Notes: a model not told the origin generated them from the letters alone. Shown: positions 1 through 8,936, numbered from the stretch's first letter. The stretch is 64,000 nt of DNA from Treponema sp. (GCA_017619795.1 JAFZRP010000068.1:1-64000), one strand, 5' to 3'. Numbers and translations: made by a program.

Positions 1-1730
1 GCTGATGGATATCAACTTGGAATATATACCGTAATCTCAGGTGGACAGCAAATAACAGTCACCAACAACAAGTTCACAATGCCAGCCGGTAACGTAACAA
101 TTACAGCTACCTTTAATGCAATTGGCTACACAGTTTCTTATGGTACTATGTCAAACGGCTCAGTTACAGCAGATAAAACCACCGCTAATGTTGGAGAAAT
201 AATAACACTTACTGCTACTCCTGCTGATGGATATCAACTTGGAATATATACCGTAATCTCAGGTGGACAGCAAATAACAGTCACCAACAACAAGTTCACA
301 ATGCCAGCCGGTAACGTAACAGTTAGTGCAACCTTTACTGCAATTAATTACACAGTTTCTGTTGCTACCATGACACACGGTTCAGTAACAGCAAGCAAAA
401 CTACAGCTAATGTTGGAGAGACAGTTTCACTTACAGCTACACCTAATGCTGGTTATAATTTTGGAGAATATACAGTAACCTCAGGTGGACAAGCCGTAAC
501 AGTTACCAATAATACGTTTACAATGCCAGCCGGAAATGTATCTATTAACGCAACGTTTACAGCAATTAACTACACAGTTGGTATTGCGGAAACCATATCA
601 CACGGTTCAGTAACAGCAAGCAAAACAACTGATGTTCATGTAGGTGATGAGATTACACTCACGGCTACCCCAGCTGCCGGCTACAACTTTGGAGCATATA
701 CTGTAACCTCAGGTGGACAGAACGTAACCGTTACCAATAACACCTTCACAATGCCAGCCGGAAATGTAACAGTTAGCGCAACGTTTACAGCAATTAACTA
801 CAGCATTACTCTGCCAACAAGCATAACAGGCGGAACCGTTACAGCAAGCAAAACTACTGCTAATGTAGGTGAAGAAATTACTCTTACTGCAACTCCATCT
901 GTCGGCTACAACTTTGGAGCATATACAGTAACCTCAGGTGGACAGTCTGTTACAGTCAGCAACAATACCTTTACAATGCCAGCTGGTAACGTAACAGTTA
1001 GCGCAAGCTTTACTGCAATTAATTACACAGTTTCAGTTGCTACCATAACACACGGCTCTGTTTCAATAAGTCCAAATAACACTTACTATCATGTTGGAGA
1101 AACAATTACTCTTACTGCTACACCTAATGATGGCTACAACTTTGGAGCATATACTGTAACCTCAGGTGGACAGAACGTAACCGTTACCAATAACACCTTT
1201 ACAATGCCAGCCGGAAATGTAACGGTAAGCGCAACGTTTACAGCAATTAACTACAGCATTACTCTGCCAACAAGCATAACAGGCGGAACCGTTACAGCAA
1301 GTAAAACTTCCGCTAATGTTGGAGAAACAATTACACTTACTGCAACTCCAGCTGCCGGCTACAACTTTGGAGCATATACAGTAACCTCAGGTGGACAGAC
1401 CGTAACAGTCAGCGACAACACCTTTACAATGCCAGCCGGTAACGTAACGGTAAGCGCAACGTTTACAGCAATAAACTACACCGTTACTGTTGTTGACAAC
1501 ATAGAACACGGTACAGTTACAACAAATAAAACAACCGCTCATGCCGGCGAGACAGTTACACTCACTGTAGCACCATCTACTGGTTACCAGCTTGCCACAC
1601 TTTCAGTAAAAGATTCTTCTAACGCTGCAATTACACATACTGTAGACCAAAATGACAGTACAAAGTATACATTTACAATGCCAGACACAATTGTAAGTGT
1701 AACTGCAACCTTTGAAGAAGTAACTTATTC
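1..1730 (+). repeat. Tandem repeats of about 222-228 bp coding for InlB-type domains
   Basis: The repeat units are similar at the DNA level as well as in protein. The first 100 or so bases of the window recur almost unchanged from about 222, and the stretch around 711-860 recurs around 1164-1310 (offset 453 bp, two units). This points to recent duplication or gene conversion. Confidence 0.85.
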
Positions 1731-2388
1731 TGTAGGTGATGTACTGCTCAATACCGGCACAATAATTCCTTATGCAAATGTTGCCAGTATGACAGCTGAC
1801 CAAAAAGCTGCTGCCGTTGGAGTTTTGTATGACGTTGATGACGATGGCACCCCAAGAGGCTGGCTTGGACTTTACAATTCTGCAAATGGAACTAACAGTG
1901 GGAATTATATTTGGGCAAAATCTGGAACCACAGGTTATTGGACAATGTTTAATAATATAGTTTGTACGCCAAGTGTTGATGGTATTGGAGCGGCTTCTAC
2001 AGCAACCTTTACAGGCGACACGGATGGAAGCAACAACTGGACAGAGATTTGTACTTTAGATTCGACTGGAACTTTGGAAGCCGCTACAAATTATCCTGCA
2101 TTCAATTATGTAAATAATTATGCTTCTACATTCAATCTTACAGGAAGTTATGCCACAGGCTGGTATATGCCAAGCCTTGCAGAACTTTGTTACATTTACA
2201 GAAACAAAGATGTTCTTAATTCTGTACTCAGTGCACTTGGTGGTACACAGTTGTGTAGTGATGTTTACTGGTCGTCGTCCCAGAACTACTACCAAAACGC
2301 GTGGGACGTCGACTTTGATGATGGCTATGTCGACAACTGCACCAGCAAGATCAACGGTTTCCGTGTGTGTTGTGTGCGGGCTTTTTAG
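1..2388 (+). CDS. InlB-type repeat surface protein with Lcl/C-type-lectin-like C-terminus (5' partial)
   Basis: The reading frame is open from the first base of the window, so the gene starts upstream and its N-terminus and signal peptide are not seen. The visible 795 residues hold about seven tandem repeats of roughly 75 residues, each with Gly-Tyr-x-Phe/Leu-Gly, a VTSGGQ stretch and a closing TFTMPAGNV, which is the pattern of divergent InlB B-repeats found in secreted spirochaete and Gram-positive proteins. After about residue 580 comes an Lcl/DUF1566-type domain: WYMPSLAEL, then YWSSSQ, a Tyr/Asp/Asn-rich stretch and a terminal GFRVCCVRAF. This fold family is shared with retroelement-diversified ligand binders. 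Function is probably extracellular binding; the ligand is unknown. The terminal 40 codons have a base composition unlike the rest of the gene. Confidence 0.85.
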   Translation, partial: ADGYQLGIYTVISGGQQITVTNNKFTMPAGNVTITATFNAIGYTVSYGTMSNGSVTADKTTANVGEIITLTATPADGYQLGIYTVISGGQQITVTNNKFTMPAGNVTVSATFTAINYTVSVATMTHGSVTASKTTANVGETVSLTATPNAGYNFGEYTVTSGGQAVTVTNNTFTMPAGNVSINATFTAINYTVGIAETISHGSVTASKTTDVHVGDEITLTATPAAGYNFGAYTVTSGGQNVTVTNNTFTMPAGNVTVSATFTAINYSITLPTSITGGTVTASKTTANVGEEITLTATPSVGYNFGAYTVTSGGQSVTVSNNTFTMPAGNVTVSASFTAINYTVSVATITHGSVSISPNNTYYHVGETITLTATPNDGYNFGAYTVTSGGQNVTVTNNTFTMPAGNVTVSATFTAINYSITLPTSITGGTVTASKTSANVGETITLTATPAAGYNFGAYTVTSGGQTVTVSDNTFTMPAGNVTVSATFTAINYTVTVVDNIEHGTVTTNKTTAHAGETVTLTVAPSTGYQLATLSVKDSSNAAITHTVDQNDSTKYTFTMPDTIVSVTATFEEVTYSVGDVLLNTGTIIPYANVASMTADQKAAAVGVLYDVDDDGTPRGWLGLYNSANGTNSGNYIWAKSGTTGYWTMFNNIVCTPSVDGIGAASTATFTGDTDGSNNWTEICTLDSTGTLEAATNYPAFNYVNNYASTFNLTGSYATGWYMPSLAELCYIYRNKDVLNSVLSALGGTQLCSDVYWSSSQNYYQNAWDVDFDDGYVDNCTSKINGFRVCCVRAF
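2262..2388 (+). other. Candidate retroelement-diversified variable region (VR-like)
   Basis: The last 40 codons switch to GC-rich codons (for example GTCGTCGTCC, GCGTGGGACGTC), unlike the AT-rich codons upstream. Many variable-looking codons are AAC, TAC, GAC, GAT or TAT, as expected if adenines of a template full of AAC/AAT codons had been mutated. The coding frame ends within an invariant-looking tail, CCGTGTGTGTTGTGTGCGGG. No template repeat or reverse transcriptase is visible in the window, so this is an inference from codon pattern and domain type. Confidence 0.45.
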
Positions 2389-2413
2389 CTATTAAACAAT
2401 TCAACAATTAAAG

Positions 2414-2456
2414 GGTACCTCGAAATACGGTTTTTTACAAACACTTTCGGGGTGCC
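2414..2456 (+). other. Stem-loop just after the surface-protein stop
   Basis: GGTACCTCGAAA (2414-2425) pairs with TTTCGGGGTGCC (2445-2456) over 12 bp with two G-T wobbles and a 19-nt loop. There is no T-run, so it is not a typical terminator. Its place about 25 bp after the gene resembles hairpins seen downstream of retroelement target regions, but the loop is longer than usual. Confidence 0.4.
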
Positions 2457-2518
2457 AGAAAGATGGCAGCAAATCCTAACCGGCTCTGTTAGCGCAACTT
2501 AAAACATCATATTTTTAC

Positions 2519-2577
2519 GCCGTGAGCAAACAGTTTTTAGCGAACCATTTCGCCCCCTGTTTCCCACGGCATTTTTT
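2519..2577 (+). terminator. Intrinsic terminator of the surface-protein gene
   Basis: GCCGTG...CAAACAG (2519-2533) pairs with CTGTTTCCCACGGC (2557-2570), with a small GCGA/TCGC stem inside, followed by ATTTTTTATC. Confidence 0.7.
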
Positions 2578-2643
2578 ATCATTTACCCTGATGATTATAG
2601 AAGAATAATTGTAAATAACCAAAAACGATGGTATTATAAAAGT

Positions 2644-4239
2644 ATGAACGCAAGATTTTTGCCGATTGGCATTCAGGATTTTGAAAAGCTCAGAAAGGGA
2701 AACTATGTTTATGTCGATAAAACGGAATTGGTTTACGATCTTACCCGTACCAGCACGCCGTATTTCTTGAGCCGTCCGCGTCGTTTTGGAAAGAGCCTTT
2801 TGCTTTCAACCTTTGAGGCGTATTTTGAAGGAAAAAAAGATTTATTTAAAGGTCTTGCGATAGAAGAAAAGGAATCAAAAAACGCAGATGCCTGGACTGA
2901 ATATCCTGTTTTAAAAATCAGTTTTGGTTTGGGTTCTTATGAAAGAAGAGAATACTTCCACTCAATGTTGGATTACATACTTAAAGAGAACGAAGAAAAA
3001 TATGGGATTAAGAAGGATTCAGAAAATCCCGCCTCAAGACTAGGCACACTGATTTCAAGCCTTTACAAACAGACAGGTAAGCAGGTGGTCGTTCTTATTG
3101 ATGAATACGACAAGCCGATTCTTGACGCACTTTACACAGAGTTTGAAGAACAGAATCGACAGGATTTAAGGAATTTCTACAGCCCGCTCAAAGACTTGGA
3201 CAAATACATCCGCTTTCTGTTTATTACCGGAATCACAAAAGTAAGCCATGTGAATATTTTCAGCGGATTAAATCAGCTCAATGACATAAGTCTGAATAAA
3301 CAATATTCTTCGCTTTGTGGAATTTCAGAATCAGAACTTGAAAAATATTTTGAGCCGGAAATAGAAGCACTTGCAGTTGAACAGGAAATGACAGTTCTAG
3401 AGACAAAAGAAAAACTTGCACAGATGTACGACGGTTATCATTTTGCTTATACAGGGGAAGGAGTTTATAATCCCTTCTGTCTTTTAAAGTGCTTCTACGG
3501 AAAAAATTTCGGCTCATATTGGTTTGAAAGCGGAACTCCATCGTTTCTTGTAAAAACTTTGCAGAATGAACCACTTGCTCTTTCAAATCTTGTAAACGGC
3601 CGGCGAGTCAAGGAAGACAACTTTAAAAATTACGACCCGGACAGTAAAAATATGCTGCCTGTAGTTTATCAGAGTGGCTACCTCACAATAAAGAGTTATG
3701 ACCACGAACGGAATCTTTACACTCTTGATTTTCCGAACCGCGAAATAGAAGAAGGATTTTTGAATGTTCTTCTCAAGAAATTTGTAAATGTACCAGATGA
3801 TGATCTTGGATTTGCAATTGACAATATCTGCGACGCACTTTTTGCCCGAGATATCGACAAACTTCTTTCTATAATCAAAGCTGCAATCGCAGACCTCCCG
3901 ACAGTCGTAAAAAAAGACATGTGTGAAAACTATTACGAATCCGTAACACACCTTATCTTCCGCCTTACCGGTTATCGCGTTGTAAGCGAGCTCCAGTCCG
4001 TTGCAGGAAGAAGCGATGTTGTTGTTGCAACAAAAGATTCAGTTTTTATTTTTGAACTCAAGATGGACAAGGGCCGTGATTTCGATGAAGTTGCAGACGA
4101 GGCTTTGCGACAGATAGACTTCAACGGTTACGCAGACCGTTTTGCCGTGAGCGGAAAAAATATGTACAAGGTGGGAGTTGTTTATTCCAGTGAAGGGAAA
4201 GGCATTGTTGGCTGGAAAGTTGTTGAAAATAAAGATTAA
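2644..4239 (+). CDS. AAA-ATPase-like / PD-(D/E)XK nuclease family protein
   Basis: The 531-residue protein matches the architecture of the AAA-ATPase_like (formerly DUF1703) family, which is abundant and multicopy in gut Treponema and Bacteroidetes. It begins with IGIQDFEKLRKGNYVYVDKT, then a Walker A-like RRFGKS near residue 45 and a Walker B-like VVLIDEYDKPI near residue 155. The C-terminal part carries a nuclease-like core, GRSDVVV followed by FELK, near residues 460-475, which fits PD-(D/E)XK. The biological role of the family is not established; links to mobile elements are often suspected. A -10-like TATTAT at 2632-2637 ends six bases before the ATG and no ribosome binding site is evident, so the mRNA may be leaderless. 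Confidence 0.85.
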   Translation: MNARFLPIGIQDFEKLRKGNYVYVDKTELVYDLTRTSTPYFLSRPRRFGKSLLLSTFEAYFEGKKDLFKGLAIEEKESKNADAWTEYPVLKISFGLGSYERREYFHSMLDYILKENEEKYGIKKDSENPASRLGTLISSLYKQTGKQVVVLIDEYDKPILDALYTEFEEQNRQDLRNFYSPLKDLDKYIRFLFITGITKVSHVNIFSGLNQLNDISLNKQYSSLCGISESELEKYFEPEIEALAVEQEMTVLETKEKLAQMYDGYHFAYTGEGVYNPFCLLKCFYGKNFGSYWFESGTPSFLVKTLQNEPLALSNLVNGRRVKEDNFKNYDPDSKNMLPVVYQSGYLTIKSYDHERNLYTLDFPNREIEEGFLNVLLKKFVNVPDDDLGFAIDNICDALFARDIDKLLSIIKAAIADLPTVVKKDMCENYYESVTHLIFRLTGYRVVSELQSVAGRSDVVVATKDSVFIFELKMDKGRDFDEVADEALRQIDFNGYADRFAVSGKNMYKVGVVYSSEGKGIVGWKVVENKD

Positions 4240-4266
4240 TTTTTGTTTTTCTGATATACTAGTTCT

Positions 4267-6429
4267 ATGTCTTACGAAGTAACAGCCACACGGCGACGTC
4301 CGCAGCAATTTGAAGACCTTGTAGGTCAGGAATTTGTTGCGGAAACTCTTAAAAACTCAATCAAAACTGGTAGAATCGCGCATGCGTACCTTTTCTCTGG
4401 TCCACGTGGATGCGGGAAAACCTCGACTGCGCGTATTCTGGCTAAAGCTCTGAACTGTCAGAATGGTCCGACTGATAAGCCTTGCGGAACCTGCTCTAAT
4501 TGTCAGGAAATTACAAAGGGTTCAAGTCTGGACGTAATTGAAATAGACGGTGCTTCTAATACAAGCGTTGAAAATATCAGGCAGATAAAGGATGAGGTAA
4601 TGTTCCCGCCTGCAAACTGCCGTTACAAAATCTATATAATTGACGAAGTCCACATGCTTTCTAATTCGGCCTTTAATGCGCTTTTAAAAACAATTGAAGA
4701 GCCGCCGGAGTATGTAATCTTTATTTTTGCTACAACGGAGCTTCAGAAGGTTCCGGCAACTATTAAGTCACGCTGTCAGCAGTACAACTTCAGGCTTGTA
4801 AGTATAGATAAGGTTAAGGCGTGTCTGGCAGAGGCAGCGGCAGAGCTTGGTATTCAGGCTGATGATGAAGCGCTCTTCTGGATTGCCCGCGAATCTACCG
4901 GTTCTATGCGAGATGCGTATACGCTTTTTGATCAGGTTGCAGCTTTTAGCGAAGGTCACATCACTTATGAAAAAATCCGCGACAAGCTTGGTATTGCTGG
5001 AGTCGAACGGCTCAATTCAATTTTTGAAGCTTGTGCAGAAGGTCAGCCGGAAACAGTAATCAATCTTCTTGATGAGATGCTGCAGTCCGGAGTTTCTATA
5101 GAACAGATTATTTCTAATTCAGCTGATTATTTGCGCAGCGTGCTTTTGATTAAGAACGGTGTTACAAAGGAAGCTCTGCTTGGCAATTCTGTTGAACGCT
5201 ACAGCCAGAAGGTTTTGAATGCCTGGAATGCAATTCAGGTGGAGAGGGCTCTTTCAATTTATCTTCAGCTTTACAGAGATATCCGATATTCGCTTTCTCC
5301 TGTGTACGAACTGGAGCTTGCCTTTTCAAGATTGTGCTGGCTTTCTGAGTTTGTTTCAAATGCAGAGGTTAAGAAGGCGATTGATGCGGCTCAGAGCCTT
5401 TTGCGCGGAGTTGTTCCTGCGGGGACTGGAACTGCCACTGTTACATCGGCAGCAACTTCGGGCACTGGTACTTCGGCAGCTGGTGCAAACACTGGAACTG
5501 GTGCTGGAACATCAGCTTCGGCTGCAGCTCCTGTTACCGGCGCGACATCATCATCAACCGAAACACAAAAACCATTAACAATAAACCCAATTCCAAACGG
5601 CTTACCTAGACTTTCGGGCCTTGATGCAGCAGATGATGCTGACGAGGATTTACCGGAAGGCGGTGAAAATGGAATGGAAGGAGGGGCTGAAAACCCTTTT
5701 TCTAATGGCGGTCCGCTGCCGCCTGAACAACCAGCGGTGCAGGGCGTTGCAGATGAACGGCTTAAGCTTCATATTCCACAGGAGAATCTCACGGCAGAGG
5801 GCGTAGTGCCTACAGTCTATATTCCGACTCCTACAAAAGAAGACAGCTTTTCTCTCAATCCTGATGATGAATCTGACGAGGATTCCGGCTCTGCAGCTTC
5901 CGACGATGATGACTGGTCTAATACAGAGGTTCCGCCAGATGACGGTTACTATCCTGAGGACGAGGATTTTACACCGTACCCACCAGTGACACAAGGCGCT
6001 TCATCATCATCACCTTTACACAATACAAACAGCCAGACCGCAGGCAGCCCGACTACTGGCACCCCGGCACAAATAAGCGACGTATTTACAACTGCCGACG
6101 GAAGAACGATTTCTGTTGCACAGCTTAAGGGAACGGTAATGGCAAACTTCGCGGTAAACGAAGGCTTTATTGCAGTTGATTTGGAGAAAACCGGAGACTG
6201 GGTTGTTTCTGCCGATGGTGTGGACACGACTGTTTTCTCGGAGTATGATTATTCCAGACTTCAGAAAAACATTCCTACGATTAGTGCGGAAATTGGACGT
6301 GTGTGCGGAAAACCAATGACGTTCAGAGTTTCTATAAAAACAAAGAATACCGCTTCCGTGCAAAAAGAAGTTCCGCCACAGGTGAAAATCTTAGTGGATA
6401 TGTTTAAGGGAACGATTGTAAATAGTTAG
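4267..6429 (+). CDS. dnaX: DNA polymerase III subunit gamma/tau
   Basis: Clamp-loader ATPase of the replicative polymerase. The 720-residue protein starts MSYEVTATRRRPQQFEDLVGQ, has Walker A GPRGCGKTST near residue 45, a four-cysteine zinc module (Cys at CQNG, CGTCSNC) near 65-82, Walker B IIDEVHML near 125 and sensor-type ATTELQKVP and SRCQQYNF. Domain III follows to about residue 380. A long Ala/Gly/Thr/Ser linker and an acidic stretch occupy about 380-580, before a final C-terminal tau-like domain. It is the first gene of a dnaX-ebfC-recR operon, a very common order in bacteria. A -10-like TATACT (4255-4260) lies six bases before the ATG with no Shine-Dalgarno, suggesting a leaderless transcript. 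Confidence 0.97.
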   Translation: MSYEVTATRRRPQQFEDLVGQEFVAETLKNSIKTGRIAHAYLFSGPRGCGKTSTARILAKALNCQNGPTDKPCGTCSNCQEITKGSSLDVIEIDGASNTSVENIRQIKDEVMFPPANCRYKIYIIDEVHMLSNSAFNALLKTIEEPPEYVIFIFATTELQKVPATIKSRCQQYNFRLVSIDKVKACLAEAAAELGIQADDEALFWIARESTGSMRDAYTLFDQVAAFSEGHITYEKIRDKLGIAGVERLNSIFEACAEGQPETVINLLDEMLQSGVSIEQIISNSADYLRSVLLIKNGVTKEALLGNSVERYSQKVLNAWNAIQVERALSIYLQLYRDIRYSLSPVYELELAFSRLCWLSEFVSNAEVKKAIDAAQSLLRGVVPAGTGTATVTSAATSGTGTSAAGANTGTGAGTSASAAAPVTGATSSSTETQKPLTINPIPNGLPRLSGLDAADDADEDLPEGGENGMEGGAENPFSNGGPLPPEQPAVQGVADERLKLHIPQENLTAEGVVPTVYIPTPTKEDSFSLNPDDESDEDSGSAASDDDDWSNTEVPPDDGYYPEDEDFTPYPPVTQGASSSSPLHNTNSQTAGSPTTGTPAQISDVFTTADGRTISVAQLKGTVMANFAVNEGFIAVDLEKTGDWVVSADGVDTTVFSEYDYSRLQKNIPTISAEIGRVCGKPMTFRVSIKTKNTASVQKEVPPQVKILVDMFKGTIVNS

Positions 6430-6438
6430 GGAGGATAT

Positions 6439-6750
6439 ATGAATCCATTTGAGTTTCTTAAAAATACACAGGCAATAAAGGAACAGTCTGAAAAGCTTCA
6501 GCAGGAGCTTGCCGAGCTTAGGGCAGAAGGTTCATCCGGCGGAAGAATGGTAACCGTCACTCTCAACGGAAAGTTCGAAATGATTGATATAAAGCTTGAC
6601 CCTATCTGTGTTGACAACCGCGACGTAAAAATGCTTGAAGACTTGATTGTTGCCGCTCACAAAAATGCCTGCGACAACGTTCAGGAAATGATAAAGGCAA
6701 AATCCTCCTCGCTGCTTGGCGGAATTGATTTGAGCCAGTTTGGGATTTAA
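6439..6750 (+). CDS. ebfC: YbaB/EbfC family nucleoid-associated protein
   Basis: A 103-residue DNA-binding protein of the YbaB/EbfC family, known from Borrelia and E. coli as a dimeric nucleoid-associated factor. The start MNPFEFLKNTQAIKEQSEKLQQELAELRAEG shows the N-terminal coiled-coil helix, and the central GGRMVTVTLNGKFEMIDIKLDP matches the family beta core. The gene lies ten bases after dnaX with a good AGGGAGG site and is followed by recR, the conserved dnaX-ybaB-recR order. Confidence 0.93.
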   Translation: MNPFEFLKNTQAIKEQSEKLQQELAELRAEGSSGGRMVTVTLNGKFEMIDIKLDPICVDNRDVKMLEDLIVAAHKNACDNVQEMIKAKSSSLLGGIDLSQFGI

Positions 6751-6800
6751 CACTTAAACATTCAAACGTTTGGGTTTCATTTGTTCGGGTGGGATGGACT

Positions 6801-7430
6801 ATGAATATTTTTGATGAGCTTACAAATAATTTTTCTAGATTGCCGGGAATCGGTAAAAAAAGCGCTGTGCGAATGGTGAACTGGCTGCTCACTCAGGATG
6901 AGTTTTACGTTCAAAAGTTTGCCCGCAATATCGCAGAACTGAAATCTAAAATTAAACCGTGCTCTGTCTGCGGTGTGTGGACCGAGACCGACCCTTGCCC
7001 GATTTGTTCAAACCCTTTGCGCGAAAAATCTCAGATTTGTGTTGTTGAGCAGAGCCAGGATGTTTCCACGATAGAAGCATACGGCGAATACCGCGGCCTC
7101 TACCATGTGCTCGGCGGTGTAATCAAGCCGCTTGAAGGTGTAGGTCCGGCTCAGCTTTCGATCCAGCCTCTTTTGAACAGAATAAAAGTGGGCGGTATAG
7201 ATGAAGCCTCCGGCGAAAAAATTGCCGTTACCGAAGTAATCATTGCCACAAATCCTACCGTCGAAGGAGATTCAACTGCACTCTATTTGAACAAGGTTAT
7301 CTCCGAGCTTAATTTGCCTGTACCTGTAAAAGTTACCCGCCTTGCCACCGGCATCCCTGTTGGCGGAGATCTGGAATATATTGATAAACGCACACTGTCG
7401 CTGAGCTTTAGGGGAAGGGCGGAGTTGTAA
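6801..7430 (+). CDS. recR: Recombination mediator protein RecR
   Basis: RecR works with RecF/RecO to load RecA at gaps. The 209-residue protein has the N-terminal helix-hairpin-helix (FSRLPGIGKKSAVRM), a four-cysteine zinc finger (CSVC...CPIC near residues 54-69), a Toprim domain (ICVVEQSQDV, then EYRGLYHVLGG) and the C-terminal Walker-like DLEYIDKRTLS segment. I chose ATG 6801, giving MNIFDEL, because it matches the family start; a GTG in the same frame at 6789 would add four residues. It closes the dnaX-ebfC-recR operon. A perfect 10-bp palindrome (6763-6772) sits in the short ebfC-recR gap. Confidence 0.95.
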   Translation: MNIFDELTNNFSRLPGIGKKSAVRMVNWLLTQDEFYVQKFARNIAELKSKIKPCSVCGVWTETDPCPICSNPLREKSQICVVEQSQDVSTIEAYGEYRGLYHVLGGVIKPLEGVGPAQLSIQPLLNRIKVGGIDEASGEKIAVTEVIIATNPTVEGDSTALYLNKVISELNLPVPVKVTRLATGIPVGGDLEYIDKRTLSLSFRGRAEL

Positions 7431-7437
7431 AAGTAAA

Positions 7438-7530
7438 TTACTGGGGGCGTTGCGGGGCGCTCCCCGCTCGAAGGGGTAGGACGCAACGAAGTGCGGCCGA
7501 GGGGAAGGCTTTCCCCTCCTTCTTCATTAA
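7438..7530 (+). repeat. GC-rich palindromic interspersed repeat, intergenic copy
   Basis: This short GC-rich block contrasts with its AT-rich surroundings. It holds GCGGGG/CCCCGC and GGGGAAGG/CTTTCCCC hairpins and a GCGTTGC/GCAACG inverted pair. Its beginning, CTGGGGGCGTTGCGGGG, recurs exactly inside carA (54544-54560), and its closing hairpin resembles those inside carA and carB. No coding sequence is apparent. Confidence 0.65.
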
Positions 7531-7556
7531 AAAACAAAAATTAAGGATTTCTGTAA

Positions 7557-8417
7557 TTAATTCGAAAACGGGTCTTTGCTCTGATCTACGGTTAGGAGTT
7601 CGTTGACGTGGACACCGTAGAGTTGTTTCTGGAGATTTTTGACTACTTCTTCGTAGTCGTAGGAGAGTTTTTCAATCATCTGGTCATCCAAAGCGGCTTT
7701 TACCAATGGAGATGGATTGTATTTTTCGGCACGGGCAAAAAGATTGTTTCGGTCAACTGCTTTTTTGGTGACTTTGAGTTGGTCTACGATTTTAAGAACT
7801 TCAATATCGTCTTCTTTATTGCTTGTATTTCCCTGTTTTATAAATCCACTTTGAACAATTTTTTTGCTGGTATCGTAATAAAAGATATTTTCGTATGATT
7901 GCGGCTCTGAGCCTTGAGTTTGGGTCTGAGGATTTCTTGCAATGACTGTGCCGAATCTTAATTTAGTAAGTCCGTCGGTTTTTGGGGAGAGTAGCTGGGC
8001 ATCTTCATACAAAGCAGAATCAAAAATAACAACGGCACTTTCTGAGGACAAGGCAATATCACTTTGGGGAATCCAAAAATCGACTGAATCATAAATGGCA
8101 TGAAGATAAGTTTCATTGTTTACATTTGTTTCGGGTTCATCGGAATTATTTGCAAGAAGGATTTCTATAGTATCGTTGTTTTTTAAGTTGAGAAACGAAT
8201 GCATATTATTGTCGCGTCCCTGCAGATAAAGTTTAGTCGAAGGCGAAAGAACAATTGCGGTTACAAAACGGTCAGGTTCAGGAATATGTTCTTGTGCAGA
8301 TTTCAAATCAAAATCAACCACAAGTTCAGTATTTTCTCTTGCATTTTTATCCTTTTTCGCACAAGAAGCCAAAGCTACGACCAACAAACATACCCAAAAA
8401 ACAACTCGAATTTTCAT
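7557..8417 (-). CDS. Putative lipoprotein with SH3-like region
   Basis: A lipoprotein of 286 residues. The chosen start, ATG 8417, gives MKIRVVFWVCLLVVALASC, a clear signal peptide with lipobox LASC; the longer frame to 8498 adds 27 residues without signal character. The middle (about residues 70-165) looks like a bacterial SH3-type repeat (DSVDFWIPQSDIAL, then LTKLRFGTVIAR). The C-terminal third is helical and charged. No specific family is recognised with confidence. It probably sits in the periplasmic side of a membrane. It converges with recR across the GC-rich repeat. Confidence 0.75.
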   Translation of the reverse strand: MKIRVVFWVCLLVVALASCAKKDKNARENTELVVDFDLKSAQEHIPEPDRFVTAIVLSPSTKLYLQGRDNNMHSFLNLKNNDTIEILLANNSDEPETNVNNETYLHAIYDSVDFWIPQSDIALSSESAVVIFDSALYEDAQLLSPKTDGLTKLRFGTVIARNPQTQTQGSEPQSYENIFYYDTSKKIVQSGFIKQGNTSNKEDDIEVLKIVDQLKVTKKAVDRNNLFARAEKYNPSPLVKAALDDQMIEKLSYDYEEVVKNLQKQLYGVHVNELLTVDQSKDPFSN

Positions 8418-8524
8418 ACTTTCAATTTTACAAAATAGGATGTAATAGTTCAATGTTATAAATAAGTCTTTAATTTCTGGAACTGTGTTTTCAGACACAT
8501 GACAATTATTCAGGAGATGATCTT

Positions 8525-8734
8525 ATGTCAAAAATAAGAAAAAGCGATTTAATCTTCATTAGAACAACATTCATGATTCTGTTAACTCTTTTAGGCTTTA
8601 TGGTTGGATTTGCCGTTGGTCGATCAATATATGCAGTAGAAGCCAAAGGACAATCTGTAGTTCCTCAGATAAGAATTGTTCCAAAAGAATCACAAAAGCC
8701 ACAGGGGCAATATGCGGATTTTTTTTCTGTATGA
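8525..8734 (+). CDS. Small single-span membrane protein
   Basis: A 69-residue protein with a short basic N-terminus (MSKIRKSDL), one hydrophobic segment at about residues 10-32 (FMILLTLLGFMVGFAVG) and a short polar tail. It has a convincing CAGGAGATG ribosome binding site and is divergent from the lipoprotein gene at 8417. No family is recognised; function unknown. Confidence 0.6.
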   Translation: MSKIRKSDLIFIRTTFMILLTLLGFMVGFAVGRSIYAVEAKGQSVVPQIRIVPKESQKPQGQYADFFSV

Positions 8735-8823
8735 ACAATTCTATGTTACGACTATGAGTACGGAAAGCCACGGCATGACGTTACTTGTGTTATGGTAATC
8801 ATTTACTTTAGAGATTAAATTCG

Positions 8824-8902
8824 TTGACAAATGCCTTTTCTCTATGCAATAATACTAGAGTGGACTCTACTAGAGACTACTCTAGTAGAATTAGTTCTAG
8901 TA
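8824..8902 (+). promoter_or_regulatory. Promoter with 50-bp nested symmetric operator
   Basis: TTGACA (8824-8829), an 18-bp spacer and AATAAT (8848-8853) form a strong promoter. Immediately downstream, TCTACTAGAG/CTCTAGTAGA form a perfect 10-bp inverted repeat (8866-8889, 4-nt centre). A second, outer pair TACTAGAG (8853-8860) and TTCTAGTA (8895-8902) shares the same centre at 8877.5. Half-sites in each arm are 15 bp apart. It lies 35 bp before the ATPase gene at 8937. Confidence 0.7.
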
Positions 8903-8936
8903 AAACATAATTCAATGCAAGAAAAGGATAAGGCAT

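Noticed and set aside
2056..2395. Alternative-frame ORFs across the lectin-like end
   Set aside because: They mirror the GC-rich variable region of the real gene and have no RBS or recognisable domain.
2389..2643. Template repeat or retroelement genes after the surface protein
   Set aside because: No second copy of 2262-2388 is visible and the next gene is an AAA-ATPase/nuclease-type gene, not a reverse transcriptase.
5400..5560. Ala/Gly/Thr-rich stretch in dnaX as an inserted element
   Set aside because: The low-complexity linker is normal for gamma/tau proteins and its codons follow the gene's own usage.
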